A DNA stretch of 64,000 nucleotides from Acidobacteriota bacterium (GTDB lineage Bacteria > Acidobacteriota > Terriglobia > Bryobacterales > Bryobacteraceae): contig CANIVU010000014.1 of NCBI GenBank assembly GCA_947470805.1, positions 56,064-120,063 on the forward strand, read 5' to 3'. The notes under the pieces were generated by a model that had not been told where the DNA came from, did not search any database, and saw nothing but the letters and a program-made list of their open reading frames with translations. Made by a program: the position numbers and the translations under genes. The number at the start of each line of letters is the position of its first letter. Positions within the stretch are counted from its first letter, which is position 1. Below, piece by piece: positions 26,525-36,126 of this stretch.

Positions 26525-29500
26525 ATGTACGGTGGCGGCGCTGCCCGTGCCGGAAGAGCCGACCCCGAAGGCGATCTTCGGGCGTTGATTGAGAGTACCA
26601 ACGACCTGCTATGGTCCGTGGACCTCAACTTGAATCTCGTGGCATATAATCGCTCTTTCGCTGATGTAGCCGGAAGGGGGGGGGGGACTCGCACCCTGCC
26701 AGGCATGTGCCCTGAAAGGCTCTGGCCTGGCCCGGCGGCGGAGATCTGGAGGGAGCGATACCATCGCGTGCTGATGAGCGGGGTATTGCGAACGGAGCAT
26801 ACCTTTTTCGAGGGGTGTAGCTACGAACTCACTTTCCGTCCGATGGGAGAGACGGGTGCAGCGACGGGTGTGGCGGTCTCCGGCCGGGAGATCACGGATC
26901 GAGTTTGGCGGGACCGTTCCATGGCCATGCAGCGGGCGTCGGGGGATGGGGTTGTGCTCATAGATCTGAACGGGGCGATCAGGGAGGTGAATCCGGCGTA
27001 TTGTGAGCTGAGCGGGTTCAACTTCGAGGAACTGACGGGGATGAACCTGGCGGATCTGGAGATTGACGGCGAGTTCGCGCGCGTTCAAAGGGAAATGGCG
27101 ACGGGGGGCTGGGGACGCTACAACGGCCATCATCGGACGAAGAACGCCGGGGCCATTGCAGTCGAAGTGACAATCGAACAGCAGGCTTTTGACGGGGGGC
27201 TGCGGGCGGTGTCTGTTCGCGTTTTTGGCGGGGAGGAGCGGGGCGGCAACCGTTCAGAAAGTACCGAGGCGAAATTTGCCACTCCATTCCGATCCACGCC
27301 AGCCATCACAACGGTCGCCAGTCTGGACGATGGGGGACGGCTGATTGACGTCAATGACGCGTTCGTCCGGTGCACGGGCTACGGGCGCGACGAAGTGATT
27401 GGAAGAACGGGCCAGGAGGTGGGTTACTGGGTTGATCCGCGGCAGTTTGAGGCCGCGGCCGGGGAGCTGCGCCGCAGGGGATCGCTTCGCGATTTCGAGT
27501 TCGCTTTCCGCACGAAGTCCGGGGACGAGCGGACCGGCCTGATGTCTGCGGAACAGATCCTTATTGACGGTGTGCGCTGCGCGATCTCCACCACCATAGA
27601 CATCACGGAGCGTAAGCGGGCCGATGCGACGGCACGAAGCATTCAGGAGCGGCACCGGAGCATTCTGCAGACGGCGATAGATGGGATCCTGGTGGCCAGC
27701 GGAGAGGGCAAGTTACTGGAAGTGAACGACGCGCTGTGCCGGATGACGGGATACAGCGCGAACGAATTATTGGCATTACGATTGTCCGATTTGGACGCCG
27801 AGGGCGCCGCGGAGGAGATGGCGGGGGGCAACTCGGGCTTCCAATCCCGGTGGCGGCGCAAGGATGGCAGCATTCTCGAGCTGGAAGTGAACGGGCAGTA
27901 CCAGCCGGAAGATGGCGGCCGGTATGTCGTTTTCCTTCGCGATATCACAGCGCAGAACGAGGCGGCGGAAGCATTGCGGGCGTCGGAGCGGAAGTTCGCC
28001 GCGGCCTTCGATTCGAATCCGGCGATGGAAGTGCTATTCCGCCTCGATGGCGGGGAAAAGCGGTTGATCGACGCCAACGCCGCATTCACTTCGACCACCG
28101 GCTACGTGCGGGAGGAAGTGATTGGAACGCGGTGGGACGAACTCAAGTTCTGGGCGAGCCGCGAGGACCCGAAGGCGATCGCTGACTTGCTGCGAACCGA
28201 TCGGCATGTGCGTAATTTCGAGTATCGATTTGTGAGTAAGGCGGGGGTGGAATGCGTTGGGCTGCTGTCGGCGGAAGAGATTGAAATCGATGGAGCACCG
28301 TGCGCGATCGCGACGACAATCGACGTCACAGAATGGAGGCGAGCCGAGGAGGCGATGGGGAGCTTGCCCAAGGCCATCGAGCACGCCGAGGAACAGGTTG
28401 TGATTACCGATCCGGACGGGACCATCCGGTACTGCAACCCGGCGGTGGAGAAGGCTACCGGCTATTCGCGGCATGAGTTGATCGGCCAAAACCCGCGTGT
28501 TCTTAAATCGGGGAAACATGGCGCGGCGTTTTACCGCGAGCTTTGGGAGACGCTGAATGGACAGGGTGTCTGGCGGGGCCATCTCATCAACAAGAAAAAA
28601 GACGGCACGTTGTACGAAGAAGAAGCGACGATTTCCCCGATCACCAATGCGGCGGGGCGCACGACCGGCTTCGTGGCGATTAAACGGGATGTGACGGCGA
28701 GTATGTTGCTGGAGGCGCAACTGCACCAGGCGCAGAAGCTGGAGAGTATCGGCAGGCTGGCCGGGGGAATCGCGCACGACTTCAACAATCTGCTGACCGT
28801 CATCAATGGGTACACGGTGTTTCTGTTGAACCGTCTGCGGCCATCCGATCCATCGCGGGTGTATGCCGAGCACATCGCCAAGGCGGGCGAACAGGCGGCG
28901 GCGCTGACACGACAGTTGCTGGCGTTCAGCCGGAAGCAGGTGATCGAGCCCAAACCGTTGGACATCAACCGCGCGATCACCGATACGGTGCCGATGCTGC
29001 AACGGCTGATCGGCGAAAACATCCGGATTGCCGCGACGAAGCTGGCTGCCACGGACCGGATCATGGGTGACGCGAGCCAGATCAATCAGTTGATCATGAA
29101 TCTGGCGGTGAATGCGCGGGACGCGATGCCGGAGGGTGGGCGGATCGAGATAACGACGGCGCACGTCGATATCATCGAGCCCGATGCGGTTCTCCATGGC
29201 GATACGAAGCCGGGGCGGTATGTGCTGCTGACCGTGTGCGACAACGGATGCGGTATTCCGGATTCGGTCCGCGCACAGATCTTCGATCCGTTTTTTACGA
29301 CGAAGGCGCCGGGGAAAGGGACGGGGCTGGGGCTGTCGACAGTCCACGGTATCGTCAAGCAGAACGGCGGGGCGATTCATGTGATGAGCGAGGAGGGGAG
29401 CGGCACGTCGTTCCGCATCTATTTGCCGCGGATGGCGGGAGTGCCCCAGGAAGCCACGGATGCGATTGAAGCGCGCCGCTTGCCGGTTGCCCCGCGTGGG

Positions 29501-29893
29501 GTGGAGAGCGGGGAGACGGTGCTGCTGGTGGAGGATCAGATGGCGGTAAGGACGCTTGTCAAAGCCATGCTGAGACGGTACGGCTATCAGGTGATCGAAG
29601 CCGGCGACGCGGAAGAGGCGCTGCGAATCGTCGCACGATTCGCCCGGGGGATCGATATGCTGCTGGCTGATATTGTATTACCGGGACTGAACGGAAAGCA
29701 GTTGGCGGCCAGAGTGAGAGAAGTACGGCCCGATGTACGGATTCTGTTCATATCCGGATATTCGAGGGAAGACATCGCAGGGCGCGGGGTTGGCGAGTTG
29801 GACGGCGCGTTCCTGCAGAAACCGTTTCAGCCCGAAGTTTTAGCGGCAGCGGTCCGTGACGTGCTGATAAAAGAAGAGCCATACGCGATGTGA
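26525..29893 (+). CDS. six-PAS hybrid sensor histidine kinase with C-terminal receiver
   Basis: The 1122-residue protein has no membrane segment. Six PAS-like domains follow one another at about 17-125, 130-240, 265-370, 375-480, 490-605 and 610-725. A HisKA domain carries the phospho-histidine H751 (GIAHDFNN), then comes a HATPase domain ([32 protein letters not shown]) and a receiver with acceptor D1049 (LLADIVLPG). PAS 3 and PAS 5 share the phrases SAEQI/SAEEI and TTIDITE/TTIDVTE and look like an internal duplication. It likely senses redox or small-molecule signals in the cytoplasm. AAAGGAG lies upstream at 26505-26511, somewhat far from the ATG. It may phosphorylate the nearby NtrC-type regulator, but that is inference. 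Confidence 0.92.
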   Translation: MYGGGAARAGRADPEGDLRALIESTNDLLWSVDLNLNLVAYNRSFADVAGRGGGTRTLPGMCPERLWPGPAAEIWRERYHRVLMSGVLRTEHTFFEGCSYELTFRPMGETGAATGVAVSGREITDRVWRDRSMAMQRASGDGVVLIDLNGAIREVNPAYCELSGFNFEELTGMNLADLEIDGEFARVQREMATGGWGRYNGHHRTKNAGAIAVEVTIEQQAFDGGLRAVSVRVFGGEERGGNRSESTEAKFATPFRSTPAITTVASLDDGGRLIDVNDAFVRCTGYGRDEVIGRTGQEVGYWVDPRQFEAAAGELRRRGSLRDFEFAFRTKSGDERTGLMSAEQILIDGVRCAISTTIDITERKRADATARSIQERHRSILQTAIDGILVASGEGKLLEVNDALCRMTGYSANELLALRLSDLDAEGAAEEMAGGNSGFQSRWRRKDGSILELEVNGQYQPEDGGRYVVFLRDITAQNEAAEALRASERKFAAAFDSNPAMEVLFRLDGGEKRLIDANAAFTSTTGYVREEVIGTRWDELKFWASREDPKAIADLLRTDRHVRNFEYRFVSKAGVECVGLLSAEEIEIDGAPCAIATTIDVTEWRRAEEAMGSLPKAIEHAEEQVVITDPDGTIRYCNPAVEKATGYSRHELIGQNPRVLKSGKHGAAFYRELWETLNGQGVWRGHLINKKKDGTLYEEEATISPITNAAGRTTGFVAIKRDVTASMLLEAQLHQAQKLESIGRLAGGIAHDFNNLLTVINGYTVFLLNRLRPSDPSRVYAEHIAKAGEQAAALTRQLLAFSRKQVIEPKPLDINRAITDTVPMLQRLIGENIRIAATKLAATDRIMGDASQINQLIMNLAVNARDAMPEGGRIEITTAHVDIIEPDAVLHGDTKPGRYVLLTVCDNGCGIPDSVRAQIFDPFFTTKAPGKGTGLGLSTVHGIVKQNGGAIHVMSEEGSGTSFRIYLPRMAGVPQEATDAIEARRLPVAPRGVESGETVLLVEDQMAVRTLVKAMLRRYGYQVIEAGDAEEALRIVARFARGIDMLLADIVLPGLNGKQLAARVREVRPDVRILFISGYSREDIAGRGVGELDGAFLQKPFQPEVLAAAVRDVLIKEEPYAM

Positions 29894-29917
29894 CGACGAG
29901 GGAGACATTAAGGCGCC

Positions 29918-30535
29918 ATGGACCAATCGACTCTGCGGTCAACACTGCGGGATAAAACCGGTTTGCTGCGGCAGCAGCTGGAAACGGACCCGGCGGTTAT
30001 TTACATTTTGGACGAAAGGCTTCGGATTACCTACTGCAATCAGTCCTGGGACCGGTTTGCGGGTGAGAATGGCGGGCGCGGATTGGAACGTGACCAGGTG
30101 TATGGCCGCTCGTACATGGCGGCGATACCGGTGCCGTTGCAACAGTTTTTCGAAGAGGGCTTTGAAAGAACCCTGAGGACGCGGCAAGTCTGGGAGCACT
30201 GTTATGAGTGCTCAACCCCCACGGCGTACCGGGTATTCCGAATGTCAACGTACCCGGAGCCGGAGGGTATGGGGTTGGTGGTGGTGAACTCGCTGATGGT
30301 TGAGCGTCCGCATGATCCGGAGGAGCGGCCCGCGCACGAGGCCTATTCCTTCGTCTACGTCAATGGGAACGCCCAAGTCACGATGTGTTGCCACTGCCGG
30401 CGAACGTGCCGCGCCCATCAGAAACTGGTGTGGGACTGGGTGCCGGCCTACGTGAACGAATCGCCGGTGAAGGTTAGCCACGGCATTTGCACCGTGTGCA
30501 TGACGCTACACTATCCGGATTACATCGAACAATAA
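29918..30535 (+). CDS. PAS-domain protein with C-terminal Cys/His zinc-ribbon-like motif
   Basis: The 205-residue protein begins with a PAS-like domain (residues about 20-130: AVIYILDERLRITYCNQSW). The C-terminal segment has clustered Cys/His residues (TMCCHCRRTC, then HGICTVCMTLHYP). A similar Cys pattern closes some PAS/GAF sensor proteins and suggests a metal or redox centre. It starts 24 bp after the hybrid kinase and is probably co-transcribed with it. The output is unknown; it may be a sensory accessory of the kinase. Confidence 0.7.
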   Translation: MDQSTLRSTLRDKTGLLRQQLETDPAVIYILDERLRITYCNQSWDRFAGENGGRGLERDQVYGRSYMAAIPVPLQQFFEEGFERTLRTRQVWEHCYECSTPTAYRVFRMSTYPEPEGMGLVVVNSLMVERPHDPEERPAHEAYSFVYVNGNAQVTMCCHCRRTCRAHQKLVWDWVPAYVNESPVKVSHGICTVCMTLHYPDYIEQ

Positions 30536-30536
30536 A

Positions 30537-31229
30537 CTACCAGGAGTGGGGCACGCCGGGGGTTAGTTCCGTTACTTTGGCGGCTGTCAAGGCGGCTAAC
30601 TCGGCTGGGGTTCCGGTTAGCGGCGGGAAGGTGCCGTAGTGCATAGGGATGACTTCGGGAAAACCCAAGAGACGGCAGGCGATGGCGGCGCCGCGGGGGT
30701 CCATGGTGAATAAGTCCCCGATGGGGAGGAAGGCCAAAGACGGGGAGAATAACTCGGCGATGAAGGACATCTCCGAGAAAACATCGGTATCGCCGGCGAA
30801 GTAGGCGTTGCGGCCGTCGGGGAGATGGAGAACGTAGCCGACTGCGTCGCCGCCGTAGACCATGGAGCCATCGTCTTCGGTGATGCCGCTGGAGTGGAGG
30901 GCGTGGGTCATGGTGGCGCCGACGCCGCCGGGGAGGATGGCGCGGCCGCCTTTATTCATGCCGTTGACGTTGGCTACGCCTTTCCCGGCGAGCCAGGTGC
31001 AGATTTCGTAGTTGGCGAAGATTTGTGGGGAGAATTGAGCCGCGAGTTTGCGGACGCCACCGATGTGGTCGAAGTGGCCGTGGGTGATGAGAATGCTATC
31101 GACCCGGGTGATTTCATAGCCGGCGGGAAATTTGGGATTGCCGTCGATCCAGGGGTCGATGAGAGTTACTTCTCCGGTGGGGAGTTGGAGGGAGAAAGAA
31201 GTATGTCCGAGCCAGGTGATGGTAATCAT
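30537..31229 (-). CDS. UPF0173-family metal-dependent hydrolase
   Basis: This 230-residue metallo-beta-lactamase-fold protein starts MITITWLGHTSFSL and has the metal ligands H50-x-H52-x-D54-H55 (HGHFDH), plus the later ligand region YFAGDTDVF and IPMHYGTFP, all typical of the UlaG-like UPF0173 family. The physiological substrate is not known. Its start overlaps the GH3 stop by four bases, so it belongs to the receiver-GH3-hydrolase operon. It converges on the PAS/Cys-His gene, one base apart. Confidence 0.9.
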   Translation of the reverse strand: MITITWLGHTSFSLQLPTGEVTLIDPWIDGNPKFPAGYEITRVDSILITHGHFDHIGGVRKLAAQFSPQIFANYEICTWLAGKGVANVNGMNKGGRAILPGGVGATMTHALHSSGITEDDGSMVYGGDAVGYVLHLPDGRNAYFAGDTDVFSEMSFIAELFSPSLAFLPIGDLFTMDPRGAAIACRLLGFPEVIPMHYGTFPPLTGTPAELAALTAAKVTELTPGVPHSW

Positions 31230-32794
31230 AGAAAAGACTTTCCTGTGGGAGTGAGTTCGCCGAGTAACACTTTGACTAAAGCGGTTTCCGAGACGGGGAC
31301 GGTGGAGTAAGTAGTTAGAGACAGGGCGGTGGCGGGATAGGCGCGCACGAGGAAGGGGTTGCCGAGGGCGGCGAGGACGACGGGTTTGCCGGAGGCCATG
31401 AGGCGGTCGAGCAGCGGGGTATAGGCTGTACTGAGCTTGCCGGAGCCGCCGAAGCCGAGGAAGGCGGCGACGACTGTGGTTTCGCAGCCTTCGGGGGATT
31501 GGGCGAGGGCGGCTTCGGGCATTTGGGGATCGAGGAGTTCGAGGCGGATGGCGGGGGCGCGTTGTTTGAGTTCGTCGGTTAGCTGGGCGCCCTGGCCATT
31601 GGCGCGGCGTTCGGTGAGGGCGAGGACGCAGGTGGCGGCGGTGTTGGCGACGGGGAGGCGGGCGCGATCACCGCGGAGGACGGCGACGGCGGCGTCGGCC
31701 ACCTTCTGGGCGTGGACCATAGAGGCTTCGTCTTCCATGACGTCGGGGATGGCATCGCCATCGGTGAGGCGGGATTTCTGGAGGCCGAGGCGGGCCTTGG
31801 CACGGAGGACTTTGCGGGCGGATTCAGTGATGCGGGCGGGGGTGAGGCGTTTGGCGGCGACGGCTTTGACGAGGGCTTCGATGGCCTGATCGGGATCGCG
31901 GGGCATGAGAAGGACGTCGACACCGGCTTCGATGGCGCGGATGGAGCTTTCGGCGCTACCGTATTCACGGGCTAGGGCCTCCATATCCATGGCGTCGGTG
32001 GTGACGATGCCGGTGAAGGCGAGATCCTTCTTTAGAACATCAGTGATGATGGCGGGGGAGATGGTGGAGGGGACGTTGGAGGGGTCGACGGCGGGGAGAG
32101 CGATGTGGGCGGTCATGACGGAATCGACCCCGGCGGCGATGGCGGCGCGGAAGGGGGCGAGTTCGACAGCGTCGAGGCGGGCGCGATCGCTGGCGACGAC
32201 GGGCATGGCGGCGTGGGAATCGGTGGCGGTATCGCCATGGCCGGGGAAGTGTTTGACGGTGGTGAGGCCGAGGGGAGGGGTGGTGTGGGCGCCGCAGAGG
32301 AAGGCCTGGACGTGGGTGGAGGCGGTGGCTGCATCGACACCGAAGGCGCGGATGCCGATGATGGGGTTATCGGGATTGGAATTGACGTCGGCGCTGGGGG
32401 CGAAGACCCATTGGAAGCCGAGGGCGCGGGCTTCGCGCATGGTGATGCGGCCGAACTCTTCGGTGAGCTCAGGACGGCCGGCGGCGCCGTAGGCCATGTT
32501 GTGGGGGTACTGAATTGTCCCGTCGAAGCGCATGGAGACAGAGCGTTCGAAATCGCCACCGACGAGGAGGGGCGTTTTGGCGAGGCGCTGGAGACGGTTG
32601 ACGAACTGGGTAGTTTCGTAGGGCTGGGCTTTGACGACGGCGCCGCGGCGGACGCGGTTGACGACGATGATGCCGCCGACCTGGGAATCGCGGACCCAAC
32701 GGACGATATTGCGCCATTCGCGGCCGCGGACGTTGGCCATGTTGCCGTGGGTGCGGATAACGACCAGTTGGGCGATGCGCTGGCGGAGCGTCAT
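31226..32794 (-). CDS. GH3 beta-N-acetylhexosaminidase-like enzyme, separated from its signal peptide by a frameshift
   Basis: The 522-residue frame is a family 3 glycoside hydrolase: LVGGDFERSVSMR, the KHFPGHGDTATDSH catalytic motif typical of NagZ-type enzymes, and GIVTTDAMDMEAL, which holds the nucleophile aspartate. A C-terminal domain follows (about 370-522). It likely cleaves N-acetylglucosaminides, for example from peptidoglycan or chitin. The listed ATG (MTLRQRIAQL) is internal: the same frame continues upstream as ENAIAERWLQS, matching how such domains normally begin. The missing N-terminus lies in another frame at 32811-32990. Deleting one base in the C8/G8 run at 32828-32835 joins them. 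Confidence 0.88.
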   Translation of the reverse strand: MTLRQRIAQLVVIRTHGNMANVRGREWRNIVRWVRDSQVGGIIVVNRVRRGAVVKAQPYETTQFVNRLQRLAKTPLLVGGDFERSVSMRFDGTIQYPHNMAYGAAGRPELTEEFGRITMREARALGFQWVFAPSADVNSNPDNPIIGIRAFGVDAATASTHVQAFLCGAHTTPPLGLTTVKHFPGHGDTATDSHAAMPVVASDRARLDAVELAPFRAAIAAGVDSVMTAHIALPAVDPSNVPSTISPAIITDVLKKDLAFTGIVTTDAMDMEALAREYGSAESSIRAIEAGVDVLLMPRDPDQAIEALVKAVAAKRLTPARITESARKVLRAKARLGLQKSRLTDGDAIPDVMEDEASMVHAQKVADAAVAVLRGDRARLPVANTAATCVLALTERRANGQGAQLTDELKQRAPAIRLELLDPQMPEAALAQSPEGCETTVVAAFLGFGGSGKLSTAYTPLLDRLMASGKPVVLAALGNPFLVRAYPATALSLTTYSTVPVSETALVKVLLGELTPTGKSFL

Positions 32795-32810
32795 CGATTG
32801 AAGCCATCGT

Positions 32811-32990
32811 TCAGCGATGGCGTTTTCGGGGGGGGCCGGGGGTGGGTTTGACTGGAGCCGGCTTGGCCGGGGCTGGCTTGGCGGCGGCTGTTTTGGAGGC
32901 CGCTTTCTTTCTTGCCGCGGGAGGTGGGGCGCTCTGCACCGCCGTGATGAGCACGGCGCAGAGCGCGATCCATTTCGCAGCGCGGCGCAT
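32811..32990 (-). pseudogene. detached signal peptide and linker of the GH3 enzyme (frameshifted 5' end)
   Basis: This 59-residue frame starts MRRAAKWIALCAVLITAVQS, a clear signal peptide, and continues with an Ala/Pro/Lys linker (AAAKPAPAKPAPVKP) before stopping at RKRHR. Its ATG overlaps the stop of the receiver gene (TGATG). With seven instead of eight bases in the homopolymer at 32828-32835 it would read through GPPENAIAERWLQS directly into the GH3 domain. It may reflect a sequencing or assembly error, slippage during expression, or genuine decay. Confidence 0.75.
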
Positions 32991-33445
32991 CAACCCGCCG
33001 TGCCGACCTTCTTTACCGCTATTTTCCGGACGCTGCCGGGCTTTTTGGCCACGGAGCGGCGGAGCAACCTATTTACCGCACGAATCAACTGCGAGACTTC
33101 ATTTGCACTTTTGGTGAGGACAGCGTCGGCGCCGGTTGAGTATTCGGTCAACCCCAGCGCATCGACAAACCCGGAGATCAGGACGATTCGGGCATCGGGC
33201 GAGACGGCCCGGATTCCGGCAATGAGGTCAACGCCTGTTTTGCCGGGCAGCTTGTAATCCGTCACTACAAGAGGAAAAGGTTCCGCGGTGAATTTCTCCA
33301 ACGCGGCTTCCGCGGACGTAGCGGTGGTAATGGCAAACCCCAACTCACTGAGTACGGACGTGCGGGCGGCTAAACCCGCGGGATGATCATCGACAAGCAG
33401 CAGCCTGACAGGGGCCGCAATCGTTCTTTCAGATACCGAGTGCAT
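32990..33445 (-). CDS. single-domain response regulator (receiver)
   Basis: The 151-residue protein consists of one CheY-like receiver: acidic pair D19-D20 (LLLVDDHP), phospho-acceptor D63 (VVTDYKLPG), SGFVD in the position of the conserved Ser/Thr, and K in LTKSANE. A basic tail (KKPGSVRKIAVKKVG) follows, without an output domain. It probably relays phosphate to or from another protein, perhaps the hybrid kinase a few kb away. It heads an operon with the GH3 enzyme and the UPF0173 hydrolase, overlapping the GH3 signal peptide start by TGATG. Confidence 0.88.
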   Translation of the reverse strand: MHSVSERTIAAPVRLLLVDDHPAGLAARTSVLSELGFAITTATSAEAALEKFTAEPFPLVVTDYKLPGKTGVDLIAGIRAVSPDARIVLISGFVDALGLTEYSTGADAVLTKSANEVSQLIRAVNRLLRRSVAKKPGSVRKIAVKKVGTAG

Positions 33446-33669
33446 TAGATAGTAAGAGGACCGAATTGGAAGTTAACAGGTGAATGACAACGGTGTCAAC
33501 ACGCCTCTAATACCTTCATTCGCCGTGAGATGTTTCGCTTGACAAATCGGGCGAGATGGGGGCGCGACAACGGCCTCGAGGACCAACAAAACCGGGGGTT
33601 TCACGGTGTCGGACGACCCACTATTGGTAGTGTGGCCAGGAGGCGGAACCACAAGGTTTTGCCGCTGGG

Positions 33670-34821
33670 CTATTCGACTTCGCGGGGGGCGGTATAGCCG
33701 GGCTTGGCGACGATGGTGTACTTCATGGGTTTGCCCTTTTCATCGACGATGCGGAGCGGTTCGTTGGTGGCGGGGTTGACCAGTTGCACGGTGATTTTAC
33801 GGTACTTACCATCTTTCGAGAGGTTAGTGGGCTGGTAAGTGAGGGCGTACTGGTTCCGGAGAGCCTGGTGGATACCGCGGTAGATATTGGGGAATTCGCC
33901 GAAGAAGCGGGGGAAGAAGCTTTGGCCGCCGGATTCGCGGGCGAAGGTGCGCATTTGGTTATCGGCCTGGAGGAAGTCGAGGCGCTGGATGCCGCCCATG
34001 TAGCCGCGGGCGTCGAGCCATTCGCGGAGGGCCTGCATGATGCCGATGGCGTAGATGGGCACGCCGGCCTGCTGGATCTTCTTGCGGGTTTGGTCGAAGG
34101 TGAGCTTGGAGAAGGTGTCGACGCCACTGGCGATTAAGACGATGGCTTTGCGGCCTTCGATTTCGGACATGCGCTCGGCGGTGTCGGTGAGGGCGTCGTA
34201 GAGATTGGACTCTGAGTAGGCGGCGATGCGGAGGCGCTGCATGCCTTCCATGGCCTTGCTCTTATCGGTGGAGAAGTCCGAGAGGATTTCGGGGCGGAGA
34301 TCGTAGGCGACGATGGCGACGTAATCTTCGGGCTTGAGGGTTTGGAGGAAGCCGTAGGAGGCCTGGAGGGTTTCGTACCAGCCGTTGGACCAGTATTGCT
34401 GGTACAAGTTGGAGAATTCGATGACCATGCAGACGGTCATGGGGGCTTCACCGACGACGTAGCCGGAGACCAGTTGGGGGACGCCGTCTTCGAGGATGCG
34501 GAAGTTGCCGCGGGGGATGTTGGGGATGAAGCGGCCGTTTTTGTCGAGGACGGCGACATCGACCGAGACGGTGGCGACATCGCTCTTAAAGGTGGGGAGG
34601 CCGACGGGGAGTTCTTCGCCGGGCTTCTTCTTGAACTTGGATTCGACTTTGTCGGCCGGTTGGGGGGCCTTGGTTTCGGGCTCGTCCTGTGAGGCCTTTT
34701 TGCGCGGTTTTGCTACTGTTTCCGAGGATTTCTGGGCCGGGCCTTGCCAGGCGGAGACCACCGAGAACCCTGCCATCAGGGCACCGCTCAACAGCATTGC
34801 GACGATATTGCGTTTACGCAT
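33670..34821 (-). CDS. secreted VWFA-domain protein of the acidobacterial type
   Basis: A signal peptide (residues 1-24) is followed by a Lys/Pro-rich charged linker and a von Willebrand factor A-like domain (about 130-310). Visible segments are VSVDVAVLDKNGRFIPN, GNFRILEDGVPQ, AIVLIASGVDT and YALTYQP near the end. This arrangement matches the VWFA-related family expanded in Acidobacteriota and is a good lineage marker. The classical MIDAS serines (DxSxS) are not well preserved (VIEFSNLYQ), so metal binding is doubtful. It is presumably periplasmic or surface-attached. The gene is divergent from the PQQ-propeller gene with about 72 bp between starts. Confidence 0.85.
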   Translation of the reverse strand: MRKRNIVAMLLSGALMAGFSVVSAWQGPAQKSSETVAKPRKKASQDEPETKAPQPADKVESKFKKKPGEELPVGLPTFKSDVATVSVDVAVLDKNGRFIPNIPRGNFRILEDGVPQLVSGYVVGEAPMTVCMVIEFSNLYQQYWSNGWYETLQASYGFLQTLKPEDYVAIVAYDLRPEILSDFSTDKSKAMEGMQRLRIAAYSESNLYDALTDTAERMSEIEGRKAIVLIASGVDTFSKLTFDQTRKKIQQAGVPIYAIGIMQALREWLDARGYMGGIQRLDFLQADNQMRTFARESGGQSFFPRFFGEFPNIYRGIHQALRNQYALTYQPTNLSKDGKYRKITVQLVNPATNEPLRIVDEKGKPMKYTIVAKPGYTAPREVE

Positions 34822-34893
34822 CCAGACTCCTCACTTGGGCACTATTTCAACACATATTCCAACCGGTCGTCTCGGTGCATCAGAATAGTTGAC

Positions 34894-36117
34894 ATGATCA
34901 ACGTTGCGATGGGCCGGAGGGCCGCTCTTCAAATGATTGTGCCTGGGGTTGCGCTGGCTGGGGATTGGCCGCAACATCTGGGTCCGGCGCGGAATGGATT
35001 TTATCCCGACGGGGATTTTGGGTGGAATGGCGGCGGGTTGCAGACGGCGTGGACCTATAAGATAGGCGCGGGGTTTGCGGGGCCGGTGGTGGCGGGGGGG
35101 AAGTTGTTCGTGTTTCACCGGGTGGGCGGGGCGGAGGTTTTGGAGGCGCTGGAGGCCAAGAGCGGGAAGCCCGTTTGGAAGGCTTCGTATGAGACTGGGT
35201 ATCGGGACGATTTTGGATTTGACGAGGGGCCGCGGGCGGCGCCGTGTGTGGCCGATGGGCGGGTGTTTACCTATGGGGCCGAGGGGACGCTGACGGCGGT
35301 GGAGGCTGGGACGGGGAAGCGGGTTTGGCAGCGGGCGGCGATGAAGGATTTTGGGGCTCCGAAGGGGTATTTTGGGGCGGCGTGTTCGCCGGTGGTGTTT
35401 GAGGGGAAGGTACTGGTTGGCGTGGGCGGGGCGAATGGAGGGGGGATTGTGGCGTTTGATGCCGCGACGGGGAAGACGGCTTGGCAGGCGTTGAGCGATG
35501 AGGCGGGGTATTCGTCGCCGGTGGTGGCGGTGTTGAATGGGGCGGCGCGGGCGGTGTTTTTTACCAGGACGGGGCTGGCGGTGTTGGAACCGGGTTCCGG
35601 GAAGGTTGTTGCGCAGATGCGGTGGCGGTCGCGATCGGCGGCTTCTGTGAATGCGGCGACGCCGATTGTGTCGGGGAATCAGGTGTTTTTGACGGCGAGT
35701 TATGGGACGGGGGCGGTGCTGGTGGACATGAGTTCAGGAGCGCCGAAGGAGGTGTGGTCGGGGGATGATTCGATGTCGTGCCACTATGCGACGCCGGTGT
35801 TGAAGGATGGGTTTTTGTATGGGTATCACGGGCGGCAGGAGACGGGGGCGGTACTGCGGTGTGTGGAGTGGAAGACGGGGAAGATGAAGTGGGAGAAAGA
35901 GGGGTTTGGGGCGGGGTCGATTCTGTTGGTGAAGAACCGGATATTGATGGCGCGGGAGACTGGGCAGATTGTGCTGGCGGAGGCTAGCCCTGCGGGGTTC
36001 AAGGGGGTGGCGGTGCACCGGGTGTTTGATAAAGCTGTGCGGGCGTATCCGGCGGTGGCGGGGGGGATGTTGTTTGTGCGGAATGTGGTGGACCAGTTGG
36101 TGGCTTTGCGGGCGTAG
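34894..36117 (+). CDS. secreted PQQ-like beta-propeller protein
   Basis: I place the start at ATG 34894 (MINVAMGRRAALQMIVPG); a second ATG at 34909 is possible. The open frame extends upstream into the divergent gene region. The 407-residue product has a short hydrophobic leader, then DWPQHLGPARNGFYP, a phrase characteristic of PQQ-like quinoprotein propellers, and blade repeats (VLEALEAKSGKPVWKAS, TLTAVEAGTGKRVWQRA, IVAFDAATGKTAWQAL). Such proteins may bind PQQ or be structural; calcium and PQQ ligands cannot be confirmed. It precedes a nitrilase-family gene by 9 bp, probably in one operon. Confidence 0.8.
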   Translation: MINVAMGRRAALQMIVPGVALAGDWPQHLGPARNGFYPDGDFGWNGGGLQTAWTYKIGAGFAGPVVAGGKLFVFHRVGGAEVLEALEAKSGKPVWKASYETGYRDDFGFDEGPRAAPCVADGRVFTYGAEGTLTAVEAGTGKRVWQRAAMKDFGAPKGYFGAACSPVVFEGKVLVGVGGANGGGIVAFDAATGKTAWQALSDEAGYSSPVVAVLNGAARAVFFTRTGLAVLEPGSGKVVAQMRWRSRSAASVNAATPIVSGNQVFLTASYGTGAVLVDMSSGAPKEVWSGDDSMSCHYATPVLKDGFLYGYHGRQETGAVLRCVEWKTGKMKWEKEGFGAGSILLVKNRILMARETGQIVLAEASPAGFKGVAVHRVFDKAVRAYPAVAGGMLFVRNVVDQLVALRA

Positions 36118-36126
36118 GAGGACGGT

